A stretch of 64,000 nucleotides of DNA from an uncultured Bacteroidales bacterium. Its GTDB lineage: Bacteria > Bacteroidota > Bacteroidia > Bacteroidales > P3. The first letter of the stretch is position 1, and each line of letters starts with the position of its first letter. This document shows, in pieces, positions 39,601-48,544 of the stretch. Below the pieces are notes generated by a model. The model saw only the letters and a program-made list of their open reading frames with translations, was not told the DNA's origin and ran no database searches. The DNA is taken from assembly GCA_900317285.1 (NCBI GenBank), contig ONGA01000004.1:144584-208583 (forward strand). The letters are read 5' to 3'. The position numbers and the translations under genes were made by a program.

Positions 39601-42600
39601 AACTACTCTTTCAACCACATCAACTCTTTCAACTGCGTTGGCTACAATGTCATCGATATCGACGCTACGGCCACCAACATCGGCGAAGCCAACTTCTACA
39701 AAATGGCTGCTTTCCCATACAACAATCTCACCTTGGTATCTCCCGAAGAAACAGCTCTCTGTTTCGAAAACGATACCTATGGATGTCCTTCGTGCGGCAG
39801 CGATCCCAACCTCTGTACGCAACTGAACTATCTGGATCGTGAAGTGGCCGAGAATGCTTTCTCTGCGTGGGTGATGAACAACGGTGTCAATGTGGACTTT
39901 ATTGGTGATGATGGTACCTACTCGAAAATCTTCGGTTTCGCCTTCATCATCGCCGAAGCAAACACCAACGCCATGATAACCGCTTTGGCAAAATATGTGG
40001 ATGATGAATATGAGTATAGTGGTTACAGCGGCAATATGAGTGAGATGGCGGATGCTGTTTTGGATGATTCCGACTATGATGGTTTCAGTCATTATGTCGA
40101 TTCCGAAAGGGAAGAAGAGTATGGCGGATTCCTCTCGGTATGTTCCGACAATCTTAAAGCCATTGTCCCTAGCGAATCCCATGGTACCGATATCAAGTGG
40201 TGTGACTGCGTGCTTGATGATGAATACACTACTGTTAATCCTGTCGTTCAGGACTATTGCTTCACTGGGCAGCAGGGGAGTAACTCCGAGTATCCTTATA
40301 CTAACTTTGGTACCAAGTCGCGTGTATGGTCTATTGGTCAGGGTACCCGCCGCCGTACAGCCGTTATCCAGGCTCACTCCAACCCCGACACCTTGAGAAA
40401 TGACAACAAGATTCTTGTGGAGGACAATTCTGTCCCTTATACGATGTCTCTTGCACAAGGACGTTTGGTTCTTCCCTTCTCCAATCCCGGTCACTACTAT
40501 GAGATAGCCTCCGAGGTGGTGATTGCCGATGAAAATGGTGAGGTGGTGCTTGTGGACAAGTCATGGGCTCCTTCAACTTTTGATACAACAAGAAATGCTG
40601 CTGGCTCATGGGATGACCCTGCCGAGGGTCGTTGGGTGGCGAGCAGCGACAGCCCTTCCATGGGTGCAGCCGAGATTAAAGCCAACCCCAACAATTACTT
40701 CGGTTTGGTTATGATTCCGTCCGACAACTTTGCCCGCGATGGCAACGGAGCCTTGCAGAAACCCAGTGTTGCCGGTCCTACATGGGATAGCGTTACGGCA
40801 ATTGTGGGTGACGACCACTTCTCCGAAGCCAGTTATTACTCTCCCATTGTGGGCAATGAGAGTACTCCTCCCGTGTTGGATTTCTACATGCTCTACAATA
40901 ACAACTTCAACCGCACTGTTATCGCCACAGTAACCTTCACCCTCAAGGAGTATGATGATGAGGGTAACGATATCAACTTCCCCATCGAGGTGCAGCTCTC
41001 TCTCTCCACCATCCTGCAGGAGTTCCAGGATGCGGAATATGAGGTGCTGGCCATGTATAATGAGGGCCATTCGAATACGTTCTCACGCAAAGCAGTTTTG
41101 CCTGCCACATTGCAGCACCGTGAGCTTTATCTCGAGGCTATTGAGTGGGCTCCTACCGACACCACTGTGGGTATCCATGAAGGCAATGGCGACTGGATTA
41201 CCACAACTCAATCCCCCACTCCGGACTACTTCTATCTAACTAGTGACTCTGCCTCCATTATCAGTGCTGCGAAGAACAATCTCTTCCGTTTGACTTTGTT
41301 GCCCGTCGACAATATCTCCAACACTTCGGTATCTGTTATCGGATGGCACGAACGTACGATAAGGGAGCCTCTCGATCTTTTCACGGCAGCGGGCAAGTCT
41401 TCTGCTAAAGAGATGGTCAGCGACGGATCCTATTATGACCACGATTCAATATCCCTTGTTTCAGGTGTCCGTCCCCATGGTGTCAAGATAGGTGAACTTG
41501 ACGGTCGTGGAGAAGCTTCTCTCAATATCACTCTCAACTTTGACGGTAATAAAGTTTACGACCGTGTGAATGGAAGAGGTTATATTGGAAAGGCCATACT
41601 CACGCTGGTCAGCTATGTGGGTAATGATTATAGTACCCAAAACAGATTCCAAGTTACGGTTGATGTGAAGTCGCGTGAACGTGGTGATACCATTTATGTG
41701 GCTTCCACCCCCATTCTCACGCGTGCCGGAATAACCCTTACGGGTAATTCCACAACCGATCCCCACGGGTACGACATCAAGGATCTGGGTAAATCACCGG
41801 CAGCATACCTGAAGAACTTCAAGGAAGCCTTTAAGAAACCCATCTATCAGGAAGGCGACGTTATTGCCGTTCTCGACACTGTTGTTATCTCGGGTGATGA
41901 CAATAAGATTTTTGTCAAAGGCGATGAATACATGCCTGTACAGGTAATACGCTATGCAGGGCATCATTCGGAGTTCCCGGGAGAGCAGTGTGTTTACAGG
42001 GGCACTATGTTCGCTGTAAGAGACCATGCTCAATTCACTGCCCGTCTCATAGATTTCAAAGGCAGTGTTGTAAGCAAGATTATCCCTGGATACGGAGAAG
42101 CTGGTGCTTCTTGGGAAAGCAGTCATGTTTTGGTCTACGACCAAGTGTCGGGTCTTTCGGACAAGTATGCGGATACAAATATGGCTTATGGTTCCATTAT
42201 CTCTGTGTCTGACGGTGCCACGGTGACCCTTCAGCATGGTATTGTGGTAGAGGAAAACTGGAATGGCTATACCGGGAATGACACCAAGCGCTATGGTGCA
42301 ATCAATGTGGGCGAAGGTGGAGTACTGAGGCTGCTTAACGATATTACTATTGAAAAGAACCTCTCCGCAAAACACCCCAATCCCAATGCTCCTACCAAAG
42401 TGCATCCTTTGAATGGTGCTGTCTATGTCAATGGAGGAAGACTTGAACTCCTCGAATCCGACAACAGTACAGCGTTCAATATTCAGAACAACTATCGTTA
42501 TGATGATCCTTCTGCACAATTCTGGAAGGATCATACGACCATGGTGTCAAGTACGGAGAAACTTATCAGATGGGAGTTCGATGACACCAGGGTGACCAAC

Positions 42601-45600
42601 TTCCACAAAGCTAATGTATTCCTCACGCGTACTCCCACTACGGAGGAAGGCAAGGATGTTGACCTTTATGACAATCAGTCTGATGTAATTGTCTTCACCA
42701 AAGCCATCTCTGCCGCCACCAGGATTGGTGTCAGTAAATGGTTCCCGGATGATGACGAAATGAAACGCGATACCATCGGCATCGCCTTCCAGAATGCTGC
42801 CACCGCTGTGAAACAAGCTTACGACAACGGGAACTTCATTTCCGATGATGGTTACTTTACTTTCTTTGACTATGGTGTGAACAATAAGCGCATCTATTTG
42901 CAGCGTTGTGCCACATTCCAGTTCCAGCAGGCAGGTGGCGCTGAACTTATAGCCTCCTCGGGAATTCTTCCGGATGATGCATTGGAGTATGTTGACCTTG
43001 ACGAGAACACCTGTCCCATTGGTGGCGACCAAATCATCTTCCGTGTGCATGGAGGATTCTTCCCCTATACCTATACTTGGACTAATATTAACACAAACTC
43101 TACCGAAGTTTTACGGAGCCATACTACAGCCTACACCAACAATGAGATGAAGAGGTTAATAGCCGAATCCAATTATGCTCCGTATGTTGAATCCATTGCT
43201 GATACTTTTGTCACTGGTCAGGTGGATATGACTCCTCAGAAGTTGTCGGAGACCATCACGATCACCGTTACGGCGGATGATAATACAGGACACTGCACCT
43301 TGACAAAGAATTTGAAGATTACTCTCCGTAAGCGCAATGTCGATATTGAATCTTTCCAGCAATTCGAGAAAACCCATGTGTCCCCCACCGATCAATATTG
43401 GGTGGATGCTGACAATAATGCTTGGACAGATATTCATAATCCGGGTGATACAGCTCGTGCAGACAGAAACTATAAGGCTGTACATATCACGCCAAAGGTT
43501 TGGGTCGACCGTAGTGCGGGAACCATTATTGCTCAGATTGCAAATAATGATACTATTTATATTGAAGATGAAGAGGGTCACCATCCAATCAATGACATGC
43601 TCTTCTGTGAGGGAGACCTTCTAACCCTTGCTACCGCTCCGAGAAGAGATGGTTCTGGGAATCCCACAAACAAATTCCTCATGTGGGATTTCGACCCGTT
43701 CTACAACAACCCGGCTAAATACGTTGTCCCAGCTCATAACACCGAGGTGGTGGCTTACTACGGACCGCTGACCCATTGGAATGATTATGTCAATAATACA
43801 TCTATCGCTAAAGCTGCTTACGATGGTAACTACTACTACACCGACCGCAATGGTAATGGTTATGTGACGACATACAATGGCGATGTCCACATCTATGATG
43901 AAAACGGTTTGGCGTGGTTCATCAGCGTGGTTAATGGTTTGAATGGTCAACAGGCACGACCCTTCTATTTCAATCGTGTGTTCCTCCACAAAAAGGATGG
44001 CGGATATGACATGAAGAGTTACCTTTGGACTCCTGTCGGTACACTTCAGCACCGTTTCCGTGGATGGCTCATCGGCGTTGATAATTCCTCCGACTCTTGC
44101 ACAGTGCCACTTACCGACGAACGGGTGATAATTAAGAACCTCTTTGTTGATGAACCCGACCGTAACCATGCAGGTTTCTTCGCTTTCCTCGATTCTGCTT
44201 ATGTGAGCGGCATCGAATTGCAGGGAGCCTTTGTCCATGGTGGACAGTATGTGGGTGGTATAGCGGCAAAGTCTGTCAGCTCTACTTTCAACAATTGTGC
44301 CGTTTCCGATTCCATCGAAGGTGCTAGTACCACATCTATCCTTTCAACACGTTATGTCAGTGGCGGTTTAATCGGATTGTCGGAAAAGGATGTGGTAACC
44401 AATTCCTCAGCGAAAGCAAAATATGTAGGCTCGGCTGTTTATAGTGGAGGTATGGCTGGTTATGCAACTTCCTCCGAATTTTGCGATGGATATGCATATA
44501 ATGATAATCGCATGAACGGTCTTTATATTGGAGGTCTTGTGGGTTACAGTACTGGCGAGGCTCCTTCCACATTGCGGCTGTTCTCTAGAAAATCGCGTAG
44601 CCGTTATACTCATCTTGCAAACAACTATGTGCATATCGCCAACAACGGTCACCCGCAGCGTATGGGAGGTCTTGTGGGCTATGCTGACAATACCTTGATA
44701 GAAAACAACTATGTTTATGGAAATGTCAGCGGCACAACTACCGATGGCGCCATTGCAGCCAATATGAACCGTAATGCCGTTGCCGACCATAACTACTATG
44801 CATCAGATGCTGCATCCAGAAGCGCAGGCATAATCAATTCGAATGCTTCCATTGAAAATGATGCTTCCTTCTCTGGCTCCGGCAATCAGGTGACTATCGA
44901 CAAAGAGGTCTATGGAGTTAATAATCTCACTCGAGTGCTTAATGTTTGGGTTCGCGAACAGAACGCAGGAGGTGCTAACCACAAGACTTGGCGGAGCGAC
45001 CTTGAGGGATATAATAATGGCTATCCTCGTTTCGGACAGCCTGACCTCATCCCCGTAGATGGTTCTGCTACTGTCGAAGGATGTGAGGCCGTAGTGGTCA
45101 ACGGAATAACCTACACTGCAGATTCCATTGTAAGTTTCCACATCATTGACTCGGTACAAATGATAGACAGTTCTGTAACGGCTCTTATCCGCATTCACTA
45201 TGGTACCCATACAGAATTGTCGGATACGGCCACTATAGGTGAGGATTATTGGGGTCATGGTTTTGTGGTCTCCGCTGCCGAATCGATGTTATTGCGTCGC
45301 ACAATTGATAGTATCGGTTATGCTAATATCATCCTCAGTGATACTCTGTCTACCGAATATGGATGCGATAGTATTGTGTCACTTACCCTCACCTTCAGGG
45401 GAAATGTCGATCTTGATGATGTTGAACAAAATAACTTGGTGAATGTCTATCCCAACCCAACATCGAATATTGTAAATGTTGCGGCAGAGGGTATGACTTA
45501 TGTTGAATTCTATGACAACGAGGGTCGGAAACTGCAAGACTACGATTCCCACGGTCAGAATAGTATTACATTTAGCGTAGCCAATTATGCCAGTGGCATC

Positions 45601-45660
45601 TACTATCTGCGTATTCATACCCCCCAGGGTGTAACGATAATTAAATTAATCAAGAGATAA
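33631..45660 (+). CDS. Giant GGG-repeat surface protein with T9SS type A sorting domain (4,009 aa)
   Basis: Start ATG 33631 gives a signal peptide (HLLLAMLLLLGALPAGAQ). Residues to about 450 are non-repetitive. From about 450 to 1950 the chain is GGG-turn repeats (VRGSVFGGGRMANVGGNTNV, VFGGCNNG, VYGGNDIGG), looser than in the upstream protein. A long mixed region follows, including a beta-helix-like stretch near 2860-2960 (VEENWNGYTGNDTKRYGAIN). GLUG repeats lie near 3520-3710 (GGIAAKSVS, SGGLIGLSE, IGGLVGYSTG, MGGLVGYADN), then a GCDSIVSLTLTF motif. The last 75 residues (NLVNVYPNPTSNIVNVAAEG ... GIYYLRIHTPQGVTIIKLIKR) are a textbook type A sorting domain. It should be cleaved and anchored at, or released from, the cell surface. 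Ligand unknown. Confidence 0.9.
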   Translation: MKKTKSQYISHLLLAMLLLLGALPAGAQETRYTLTNGALDYFYGNQGDPDEGHRYDRAYNRANSWAEIHPYGNENISMLVEKGNVYAALDITDPDNPELVVKTVFDTMCVWSRTSSTGYYYQLHNGFRYYLVGSRAEGARIVRFADAMPIDNVSMWYDWDFGAAVQEERNNGQTKEYFWFTFDGTIWTMSCNSYNRPEDIIYSSWDISTPEENELHKSYYCSKEVTDGEGHVTGVEPASNGALFLPVEVTYYDRVITSMSGDQGLRGVTLTNHSGNDTMRFDTEDSVMRVKVNITTNASKKVNMRYIPEYSKYVEETKRVGINTDWHHRNEDGWGYAGAPTKVTRYYWDDGNVDHIRVLKPNPPSERGGDTRIHAINYTLSNPSLRHLEIEYTDDSTVVNLHLVTYPIRKTTGELYVDVYYDNGTVQRDTVIIQLTNKLAEQPVKVPISAPVVRGSVFGGGRMANVGGNTNVTVHSADSIHALYGGNDIAGWVQGDKGANIQLGTRHTDEDHPVHIGWVYGGGCGYYTYQGINRGYDASLGQYFDPYDFANSTSLMYQAYYFNGKVYKWNTLPADYSSHCSTPSATADAAWDPADLVDTHTFKYTPYYIGREMDDRPDQVDQQEDGNGWYEGDDGTIPYIKTAHIIVGVPETEGHNDVGGHSSHIHNDYILIDSLFGGAENAFIGVDANETMNTSNAISVDINGGTIYTVFGGNNYGGSVAQKSTVFVNVNGTKLQEDDEDVENTYFTGYGREFGIRYLFGGGNLVEGSHAAVSIYGGMTDTIFLGGNHASVKNPIGLIQCEGEHFIHTNSTFDTTGFSTLDPDQWRFGPEYFITETGKYNVRCLFGGNNQATMDNVSFIQLQSGGISTVYAGGNMGDMNNNSPLTRPVYIDLLTKAFTNSGLRPTNNVGSIVSSLHDSKIVCDYVFGGCRLGNVKYSCGVYAAGGIFGYINGGNDVSGDVGSTTAEGTYVILDSNVFVLGDVVGGSDGFYHCDDGTGHYDKASLYDTYSGENYDPYDETVGLLLPTHNNTNVSMKNGTVLGMVLGGGVHANVGFDGNGDHIYIDGTERPIDLTAVDGSRHGEIHLNLTGGHIYGNVVGGGYMSSVYGLAYLHIGGDITIDGSVFAGNDLTGSIESFGAYHGGIDPTHGWWVIGNRDSVAFESYKSSNGDALNFREEDKSYNALYSSYLLIDGSPTITTVYGSGNGAYNYYNDRPEYPTPTYCKKTGSVDQPLQSSTYIDIHTSGGWIDTVFGGGNGVGVRDRVKLLLNNTATSNNDHPDDYAFVGTIFGGNNRDNMMRCVPEVILLQGRVNNVFGGCNNGIMGYTGKNLTDACGNEVVGVSSYVQLTSDKVTVNDTVFGGCRMADVEGMAYVDIRNSSVDGVNYVYGGNDIGGVVKGNTRVDISGGMVNHIFGGSHGRYDYYEIDQNKYLIYPFHTPVSDTAGKLIVVSTKPTVDSTSVNIFGGTVNRSLYGGGSMADCRATQVLVDDQAGCGSNPAELHAIVYGGGEGFYSNLLETHRGNVTENTHVILKHATTVSEAKAYGGGRGGDVFNSTITLYPQWEQPFDAIYGGCWGSDVRHTAKLVLNGVTDGSNYTAENVFGGNDFTGNVFESRIVVNSGRYGNIYGAGNGDYIAHGSYDTGAYAATGKHLRVPNSNTVVIDFNNGYVAGNMYGGGKLGTTFDLVKDPETPSGYKVDSYGFYIPDTTRSVGGEATDYSYVLVNVHGGTFAQNIYAGGAGNDTCGLMIYGLKMLNMDGGTVNESVYGGSEKVSDGYPAECKSKTNTTKRPSSVLNLAGGVVKNNVYGAGYLGVVYGSAYINVGLAAIDECPVWDATISGNANAYAQFKPGAANGYVPALTAKELMLESSIYSGANWGDNTGSPDFTKQGFYGGESRLIVDGNNYNTFLNENQENKPRMNIEKSLFGSGTSAEGGDIYRRIDLRNYGELDPDNDCTPSCDLMSIQRTDELWLNNTVVHYTGASDAISAYYSDNYSFNHINSFNCVGYNVIDIDATATNIGEANFYKMAAFPYNNLTLVSPEETALCFENDTYGCPSCGSDPNLCTQLNYLDREVAENAFSAWVMNNGVNVDFIGDDGTYSKIFGFAFIIAEANTNAMITALAKYVDDEYEYSGYSGNMSEMADAVLDDSDYDGFSHYVDSEREEEYGGFLSVCSDNLKAIVPSESHGTDIKWCDCVLDDEYTTVNPVVQDYCFTGQQGSNSEYPYTNFGTKSRVWSIGQGTRRRTAVIQAHSNPDTLRNDNKILVEDNSVPYTMSLAQGRLVLPFSNPGHYYEIASEVVIADENGEVVLVDKSWAPSTFDTTRNAAGSWDDPAEGRWVASSDSPSMGAAEIKANPNNYFGLVMIPSDNFARDGNGALQKPSVAGPTWDSVTAIVGDDHFSEASYYSPIVGNESTPPVLDFYMLYNNNFNRTVIATVTFTLKEYDDEGNDINFPIEVQLSLSTILQEFQDAEYEVLAMYNEGHSNTFSRKAVLPATLQHRELYLEAIEWAPTDTTVGIHEGNGDWITTTQSPTPDYFYLTSDSASIISAAKNNLFRLTLLPVDNISNTSVSVIGWHERTIREPLDLFTAAGKSSAKEMVSDGSYYDHDSISLVSGVRPHGVKIGELDGRGEASLNITLNFDGNKVYDRVNGRGYIGKAILTLVSYVGNDYSTQNRFQVTVDVKSRERGDTIYVASTPILTRAGITLTGNSTTDPHGYDIKDLGKSPAAYLKNFKEAFKKPIYQEGDVIAVLDTVVISGDDNKIFVKGDEYMPVQVIRYAGHHSEFPGEQCVYRGTMFAVRDHAQFTARLIDFKGSVVSKIIPGYGEAGASWESSHVLVYDQVSGLSDKYADTNMAYGSIISVSDGATVTLQHGIVVEENWNGYTGNDTKRYGAINVGEGGVLRLLNDITIEKNLSAKHPNPNAPTKVHPLNGAVYVNGGRLELLESDNSTAFNIQNNYRYDDPSAQFWKDHTTMVSSTEKLIRWEFDDTRVTNFHKANVFLTRTPTTEEGKDVDLYDNQSDVIVFTKAISAATRIGVSKWFPDDDEMKRDTIGIAFQNAATAVKQAYDNGNFISDDGYFTFFDYGVNNKRIYLQRCATFQFQQAGGAELIASSGILPDDALEYVDLDENTCPIGGDQIIFRVHGGFFPYTYTWTNINTNSTEVLRSHTTAYTNNEMKRLIAESNYAPYVESIADTFVTGQVDMTPQKLSETITITVTADDNTGHCTLTKNLKITLRKRNVDIESFQQFEKTHVSPTDQYWVDADNNAWTDIHNPGDTARADRNYKAVHITPKVWVDRSAGTIIAQIANNDTIYIEDEEGHHPINDMLFCEGDLLTLATAPRRDGSGNPTNKFLMWDFDPFYNNPAKYVVPAHNTEVVAYYGPLTHWNDYVNNTSIAKAAYDGNYYYTDRNGNGYVTTYNGDVHIYDENGLAWFISVVNGLNGQQARPFYFNRVFLHKKDGGYDMKSYLWTPVGTLQHRFRGWLIGVDNSSDSCTVPLTDERVIIKNLFVDEPDRNHAGFFAFLDSAYVSGIELQGAFVHGGQYVGGIAAKSVSSTFNNCAVSDSIEGASTTSILSTRYVSGGLIGLSEKDVVTNSSAKAKYVGSAVYSGGMAGYATSSEFCDGYAYNDNRMNGLYIGGLVGYSTGEAPSTLRLFSRKSRSRYTHLANNYVHIANNGHPQRMGGLVGYADNTLIENNYVYGNVSGTTTDGAIAANMNRNAVADHNYYASDAASRSAGIINSNASIENDASFSGSGNQVTIDKEVYGVNNLTRVLNVWVREQNAGGANHKTWRSDLEGYNNGYPRFGQPDLIPVDGSATVEGCEAVVVNGITYTADSIVSFHIIDSVQMIDSSVTALIRIHYGTHTELSDTATIGEDYWGHGFVVSAAESMLLRRTIDSIGYANIILSDTLSTEYGCDSIVSLTLTFRGNVDLDDVEQNNLVNVYPNPTSNIVNVAAEGMTYVEFYDNEGRKLQDYDSHGQNSITFSVANYASGIYYLRIHTPQGVTIIKLIKR

Positions 45661-45681
45661 CGTCATTAGTCTGTTGAGCTT

Positions 45682-45879
45682 ATGAAGAAAAGATATATAA
45701 AACCATTATTGGAAACTTTTAAATATCAGGCCGAAGAAGGTTTCGCCACTTCCATAGCTTTGAATAAGGATTATGTCCTTATCCAAGGTGATGATCACCG
45801 CACTCTTCGTTCTGCTGAAGAAATCACGGAATACACCGATAACACTGGAGAATACACTACCGGTGGCGATTGGGACTAA
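45682..45879 (+). CDS. Small acidic-tail protein of the giant cluster (65 aa)
   Basis: The product starts MKKRYIKPLLETFKYQAEEG and ends GEYTTGGDWD. The N-terminus is basic and the C-terminus acidic; it has no membrane segment, cysteine or signal peptide. It lies 21 nt after the 4,009-residue gene and 20 nt before the lipoprotein gene, so it is probably co-transcribed. Short proteins beginning MKKxYIxP occur often beside surface-protein genes in Bacteroidales, in my recollection, but I know no function. Both flanking gaps are short and the frame has coding-like codon use. Confidence 0.7.
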   Translation: MKKRYIKPLLETFKYQAEEGFATSIALNKDYVLIQGDDHRTLRSAEEITEYTDNTGEYTTGGDWD

Positions 45880-45899
45880 TTGTTTAAAGGCTATTTTTA

Positions 45900-48233
45900 A
45901 TGAAAAGAATATTCTGTTTACAGTTCGTCCTGATAGTTTTTTCTCTCTTCGCTTCTTGTGAGAAATATGTCTTTCAGGGAGAGATTCTATCTCCGGTGGA
46001 TTTCACTGCCAGTATTGAAGCTCTCGATAATGAGAGTCAGTCCAAGGTGCGCTTGGTCAATGAAGAATGGATTTACTGGGAGATAGGGGACTCTATTAGC
46101 ATTGGCAGTAACACGTCCGCACAGGACAACTATACGGCTATCCTTACTCTTCCGTCTTCCGGATCCGATTTTGAAGGTTTTAATGGTGCTTTCCAGGCCT
46201 CTTTGCCCGAGGGTTCAAAATATTTTCTGGGACTCCATCCGGAAAACAGCTCCAATGTGATTCGCAGTACAGGAGGAACTAATTTCTCTGCCACAATCAT
46301 TTTGCCAGATGAACAACCACTACGTAACGACATCACTTTCGCCAAACAGGTATTTCCTATGGTTGCCTGGTATGGGGGTGAATGGGATGCCGCACACCCT
46401 GTACCTTTCAATCTCGATTTCCACTCGCTGGCAGGAATTGTCAGATTCCAGATATTCAATTCTGGTGCGGCGAAAACAATCCGGCAAATCACAGTCACCT
46501 CGTTGGACGGAAAGCAACTGAAAGGAGCGTTCACGGTGAACGATTACAAGACTTTCGATCCGTATCTTACTCCTGCAGCTAACGCCAGCGCTAATCAAAA
46601 GGTGGTGTTGACTTGCGGAGAAAGTGGTCTTCCTTTGGGCCCCGACTCGTTACGCAGTTTCTATCTGGTTCTTCCCGCGCTGGGTGGAATGGGCGTCACC
46701 ACATCTTACGGTCTAAAGTTTGAGATTGAGGCTACCGACGGATCGGTGTGCACAAAAACCATGACAGCAGGCATTCCTGTCAGGCGCAATGGCATTACCT
46801 ACCGAAACGCCATTGATGTTAAAGACTGGAGCTCTGCCTCCGCAACAGTGGGCCTTACGGGAAATGGAACAGAAAGCCGCCCGTTCAAAATCTATACGAT
46901 AAAAGACCTCCAGTATCTCCGCAATTGTTACGCTAGTATCGATAGAAAAATTAATAATCAGCCAATCACGGCAAATACTTGGATTCGCATCATGCGTTCC
47001 GACATTGTGCTTACTTCCGCGAATTGGACAAAGGGAATTAACGGTTTTGAAGGACATATCACTTGTGTATCAGCCCCGTCGGCAGGTAATTCCGGTATTA
47101 CCAATAAAACCAACATCCCTCTTTTTGTCGACATTAAAGCAACTGGAGTTGTGGAAGGAATTGATATGAGGGTGACTGCTACCGCTACAGACCGCCACAC
47201 AGCAACCGACACCGCTTTTACTCCCTTCTGTCGCATAAACCGCGGAATAATCAGAAATTGTGATGTTACGACAGCCAACGAATGTGCGATTTACAGTACG
47301 TGGAAGAGTGTGGCTGGATTATGTGTCAATAATTTCGGTACAATCGAAGGCTGCAACTGTTCTGCTACACTCCGTTCGACAAATGCATTCGTTGCTGGTA
47401 TTTGTCTGTACAATCACGGTACAATTCGTGGATGTCAGATTTCCTCTCCTATGACAGTGATAGAGGGTAGTCGTGTGGGAGGAATATGTTATCAAAACAT
47501 TAATAACTCCTCCGCCGTTATAGAGGATTGCTATTTTGACGCTACAGTTGTAGGTAGTGCCTCTCAGTGGGGAGGCATTGTCCATACGATGTCAGGTGGA
47601 ACCCTCAAGCATTGCAGCAACACAGGTACTGTCCAGTCGGTGGAGAGTGTCGCCGGTATTGTTCATACCATTACAGCCGGTACAGTTAACTATTGTTGGA
47701 GTCAAGCTAAATTGAAAGGCAGCATGGCTGGTGGTATCGCTGTGAATGTCAACGGAGGCAGAATCATCAACTCCTTCGTCAATACTAATACTGCTCAGGT
47801 GGTGCTCAATACATCGAACGAGAACAATTCGGCTGGTGGCTTTGCCGCAACCATTTCCGGAGGTAGCATTGAAAACGGCTTTGTCAATATCACTCACGTC
47901 CAACGTATTAATAGTACTGGCATCACGGCAGGTTTTGTGGGAAAGGCTACAGGTGGAACAATAACTAACTGCTATTCTTACGAGAGTGCAGCCCTTTTCC
48001 CAGTTTTCTACGGTACCAACACCTCAACCTCTTATAATAGTTGTTACCTTGTTGGCAACAATACCCAGAGCAATGTCACCTCTGTCACCACCACGCAAGC
48101 TCTTAGTGATGGCGGCCTCGTGCAACAACTTAACAATAATGTTCCGTCGGGAGGAAAATCCTGGGAGTTAACAGACGATATGCCGCAATTGACAGCCTAC
48201 TCTGCTAGCAAACGGCGAAAGGGGATTAGATAA
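45900..48233 (+). CDS. Fimbrillin-like lipoprotein with GLUG-type repeats (777 aa)
   Basis: A lipoprotein signal ends in SLFASC (Cys 20). Residues about 30-290 resemble the fimbrillin/Mfa-like fold: FTASIEAL, then VNEEWIYWEIGDSISI, the typical strand with W and GDxISI, and NLDFHSLAGIVRFQIF. The C-terminal half (about 350-770) consists of GLUG/beta-helix repeats (SVAGLCVNNFGTIEGCNC, VAGICLYNHGTIRGCQI, WGGIVHTMSGGTLKHCSN). It was probably exported to the outer membrane surface as a fimbria-related or anchoring component. As last gene of the cluster, it may tether the giant proteins; that is inference. Its stop overlaps the convergent merR-family gene by 8 nt. Confidence 0.83.
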   Translation: MKRIFCLQFVLIVFSLFASCEKYVFQGEILSPVDFTASIEALDNESQSKVRLVNEEWIYWEIGDSISIGSNTSAQDNYTAILTLPSSGSDFEGFNGAFQASLPEGSKYFLGLHPENSSNVIRSTGGTNFSATIILPDEQPLRNDITFAKQVFPMVAWYGGEWDAAHPVPFNLDFHSLAGIVRFQIFNSGAAKTIRQITVTSLDGKQLKGAFTVNDYKTFDPYLTPAANASANQKVVLTCGESGLPLGPDSLRSFYLVLPALGGMGVTTSYGLKFEIEATDGSVCTKTMTAGIPVRRNGITYRNAIDVKDWSSASATVGLTGNGTESRPFKIYTIKDLQYLRNCYASIDRKINNQPITANTWIRIMRSDIVLTSANWTKGINGFEGHITCVSAPSAGNSGITNKTNIPLFVDIKATGVVEGIDMRVTATATDRHTATDTAFTPFCRINRGIIRNCDVTTANECAIYSTWKSVAGLCVNNFGTIEGCNCSATLRSTNAFVAGICLYNHGTIRGCQISSPMTVIEGSRVGGICYQNINNSSAVIEDCYFDATVVGSASQWGGIVHTMSGGTLKHCSNTGTVQSVESVAGIVHTITAGTVNYCWSQAKLKGSMAGGIAVNVNGGRIINSFVNTNTAQVVLNTSNENNSAGGFAATISGGSIENGFVNITHVQRINSTGITAGFVGKATGGTITNCYSYESAALFPVFYGTNTSTSYNSCYLVGNNTQSNVTSVTTTQALSDGGLVQQLNNNVPSGGKSWELTDDMPQLTAYSASKRRKGIR

Positions 48234-48543
48234 GTTCTTTTAGCTCTACAAGAAAACTGCGAACCTCTTGGAGGCGTCTCACTGCCTCTTCTTTGGGGTC
48301 TTCCACGGAGCGAGTCCGTAACTGCTCTTTGGCTCCTTCTAGCGTGTATCCGCATTCGCGTGTAAGATAGTGGATGCGTCTCAGTAGGCTGATGTCATGT
48401 TCTGTATAACTACGGGTACCACGCTTGTTTTTTACAGGGTGGATGCAGTCAAATTCTGTCTCCCAGAAGCGCAATACAGAGGGCGCCACATGAAGCATCT
48501 CCGCCACTTCCCCAATTGAATAGTATAGTTTCTTGTTTTCCAT
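48226..48543 (-). CDS. MerR-family transcriptional regulator
   Basis: A 105-residue protein from ATG 48543 (MENKKLYYSIGEVAEMLHVA). The N-terminal winged helix-turn-helix is typical of MerR proteins (SIGEVAEML...LRFWETEF...RGTRSYTEHDISLLRRI). A short helix follows, but no effector-binding domain, so the signal sensed is unknown. It lies immediately after lptD (ATG 2 nt before the lptD stop), implying co-transcription and coupled translation. Its 3' end overlaps that of the lipoprotein gene. Confidence 0.9.
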   Translation of the reverse strand: MENKKLYYSIGEVAEMLHVAPSVLRFWETEFDCIHPVKNKRGTRSYTEHDISLLRRIHYLTRECGYTLEGAKEQLRTRSVEDPKEEAVRRLQEVRSFLVELKELI

Positions 48544-48544
48544 A

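Noticed and set aside
35362-40494. A 1,710-codon minus-strand open frame inside the 4,009-aa gene
   Set aside because: It is antisense to a repeat-rich gene with strong codon bias; the product is low-complexity Val/Asp/Gly with no signal peptide or domain, so it is a shadow frame.
48226-48233. Eight-base overlap of convergent lipoprotein and merR genes as a regulatory device
   Set aside because: Short convergent overlaps are common in compact genomes and nothing else supports regulation.
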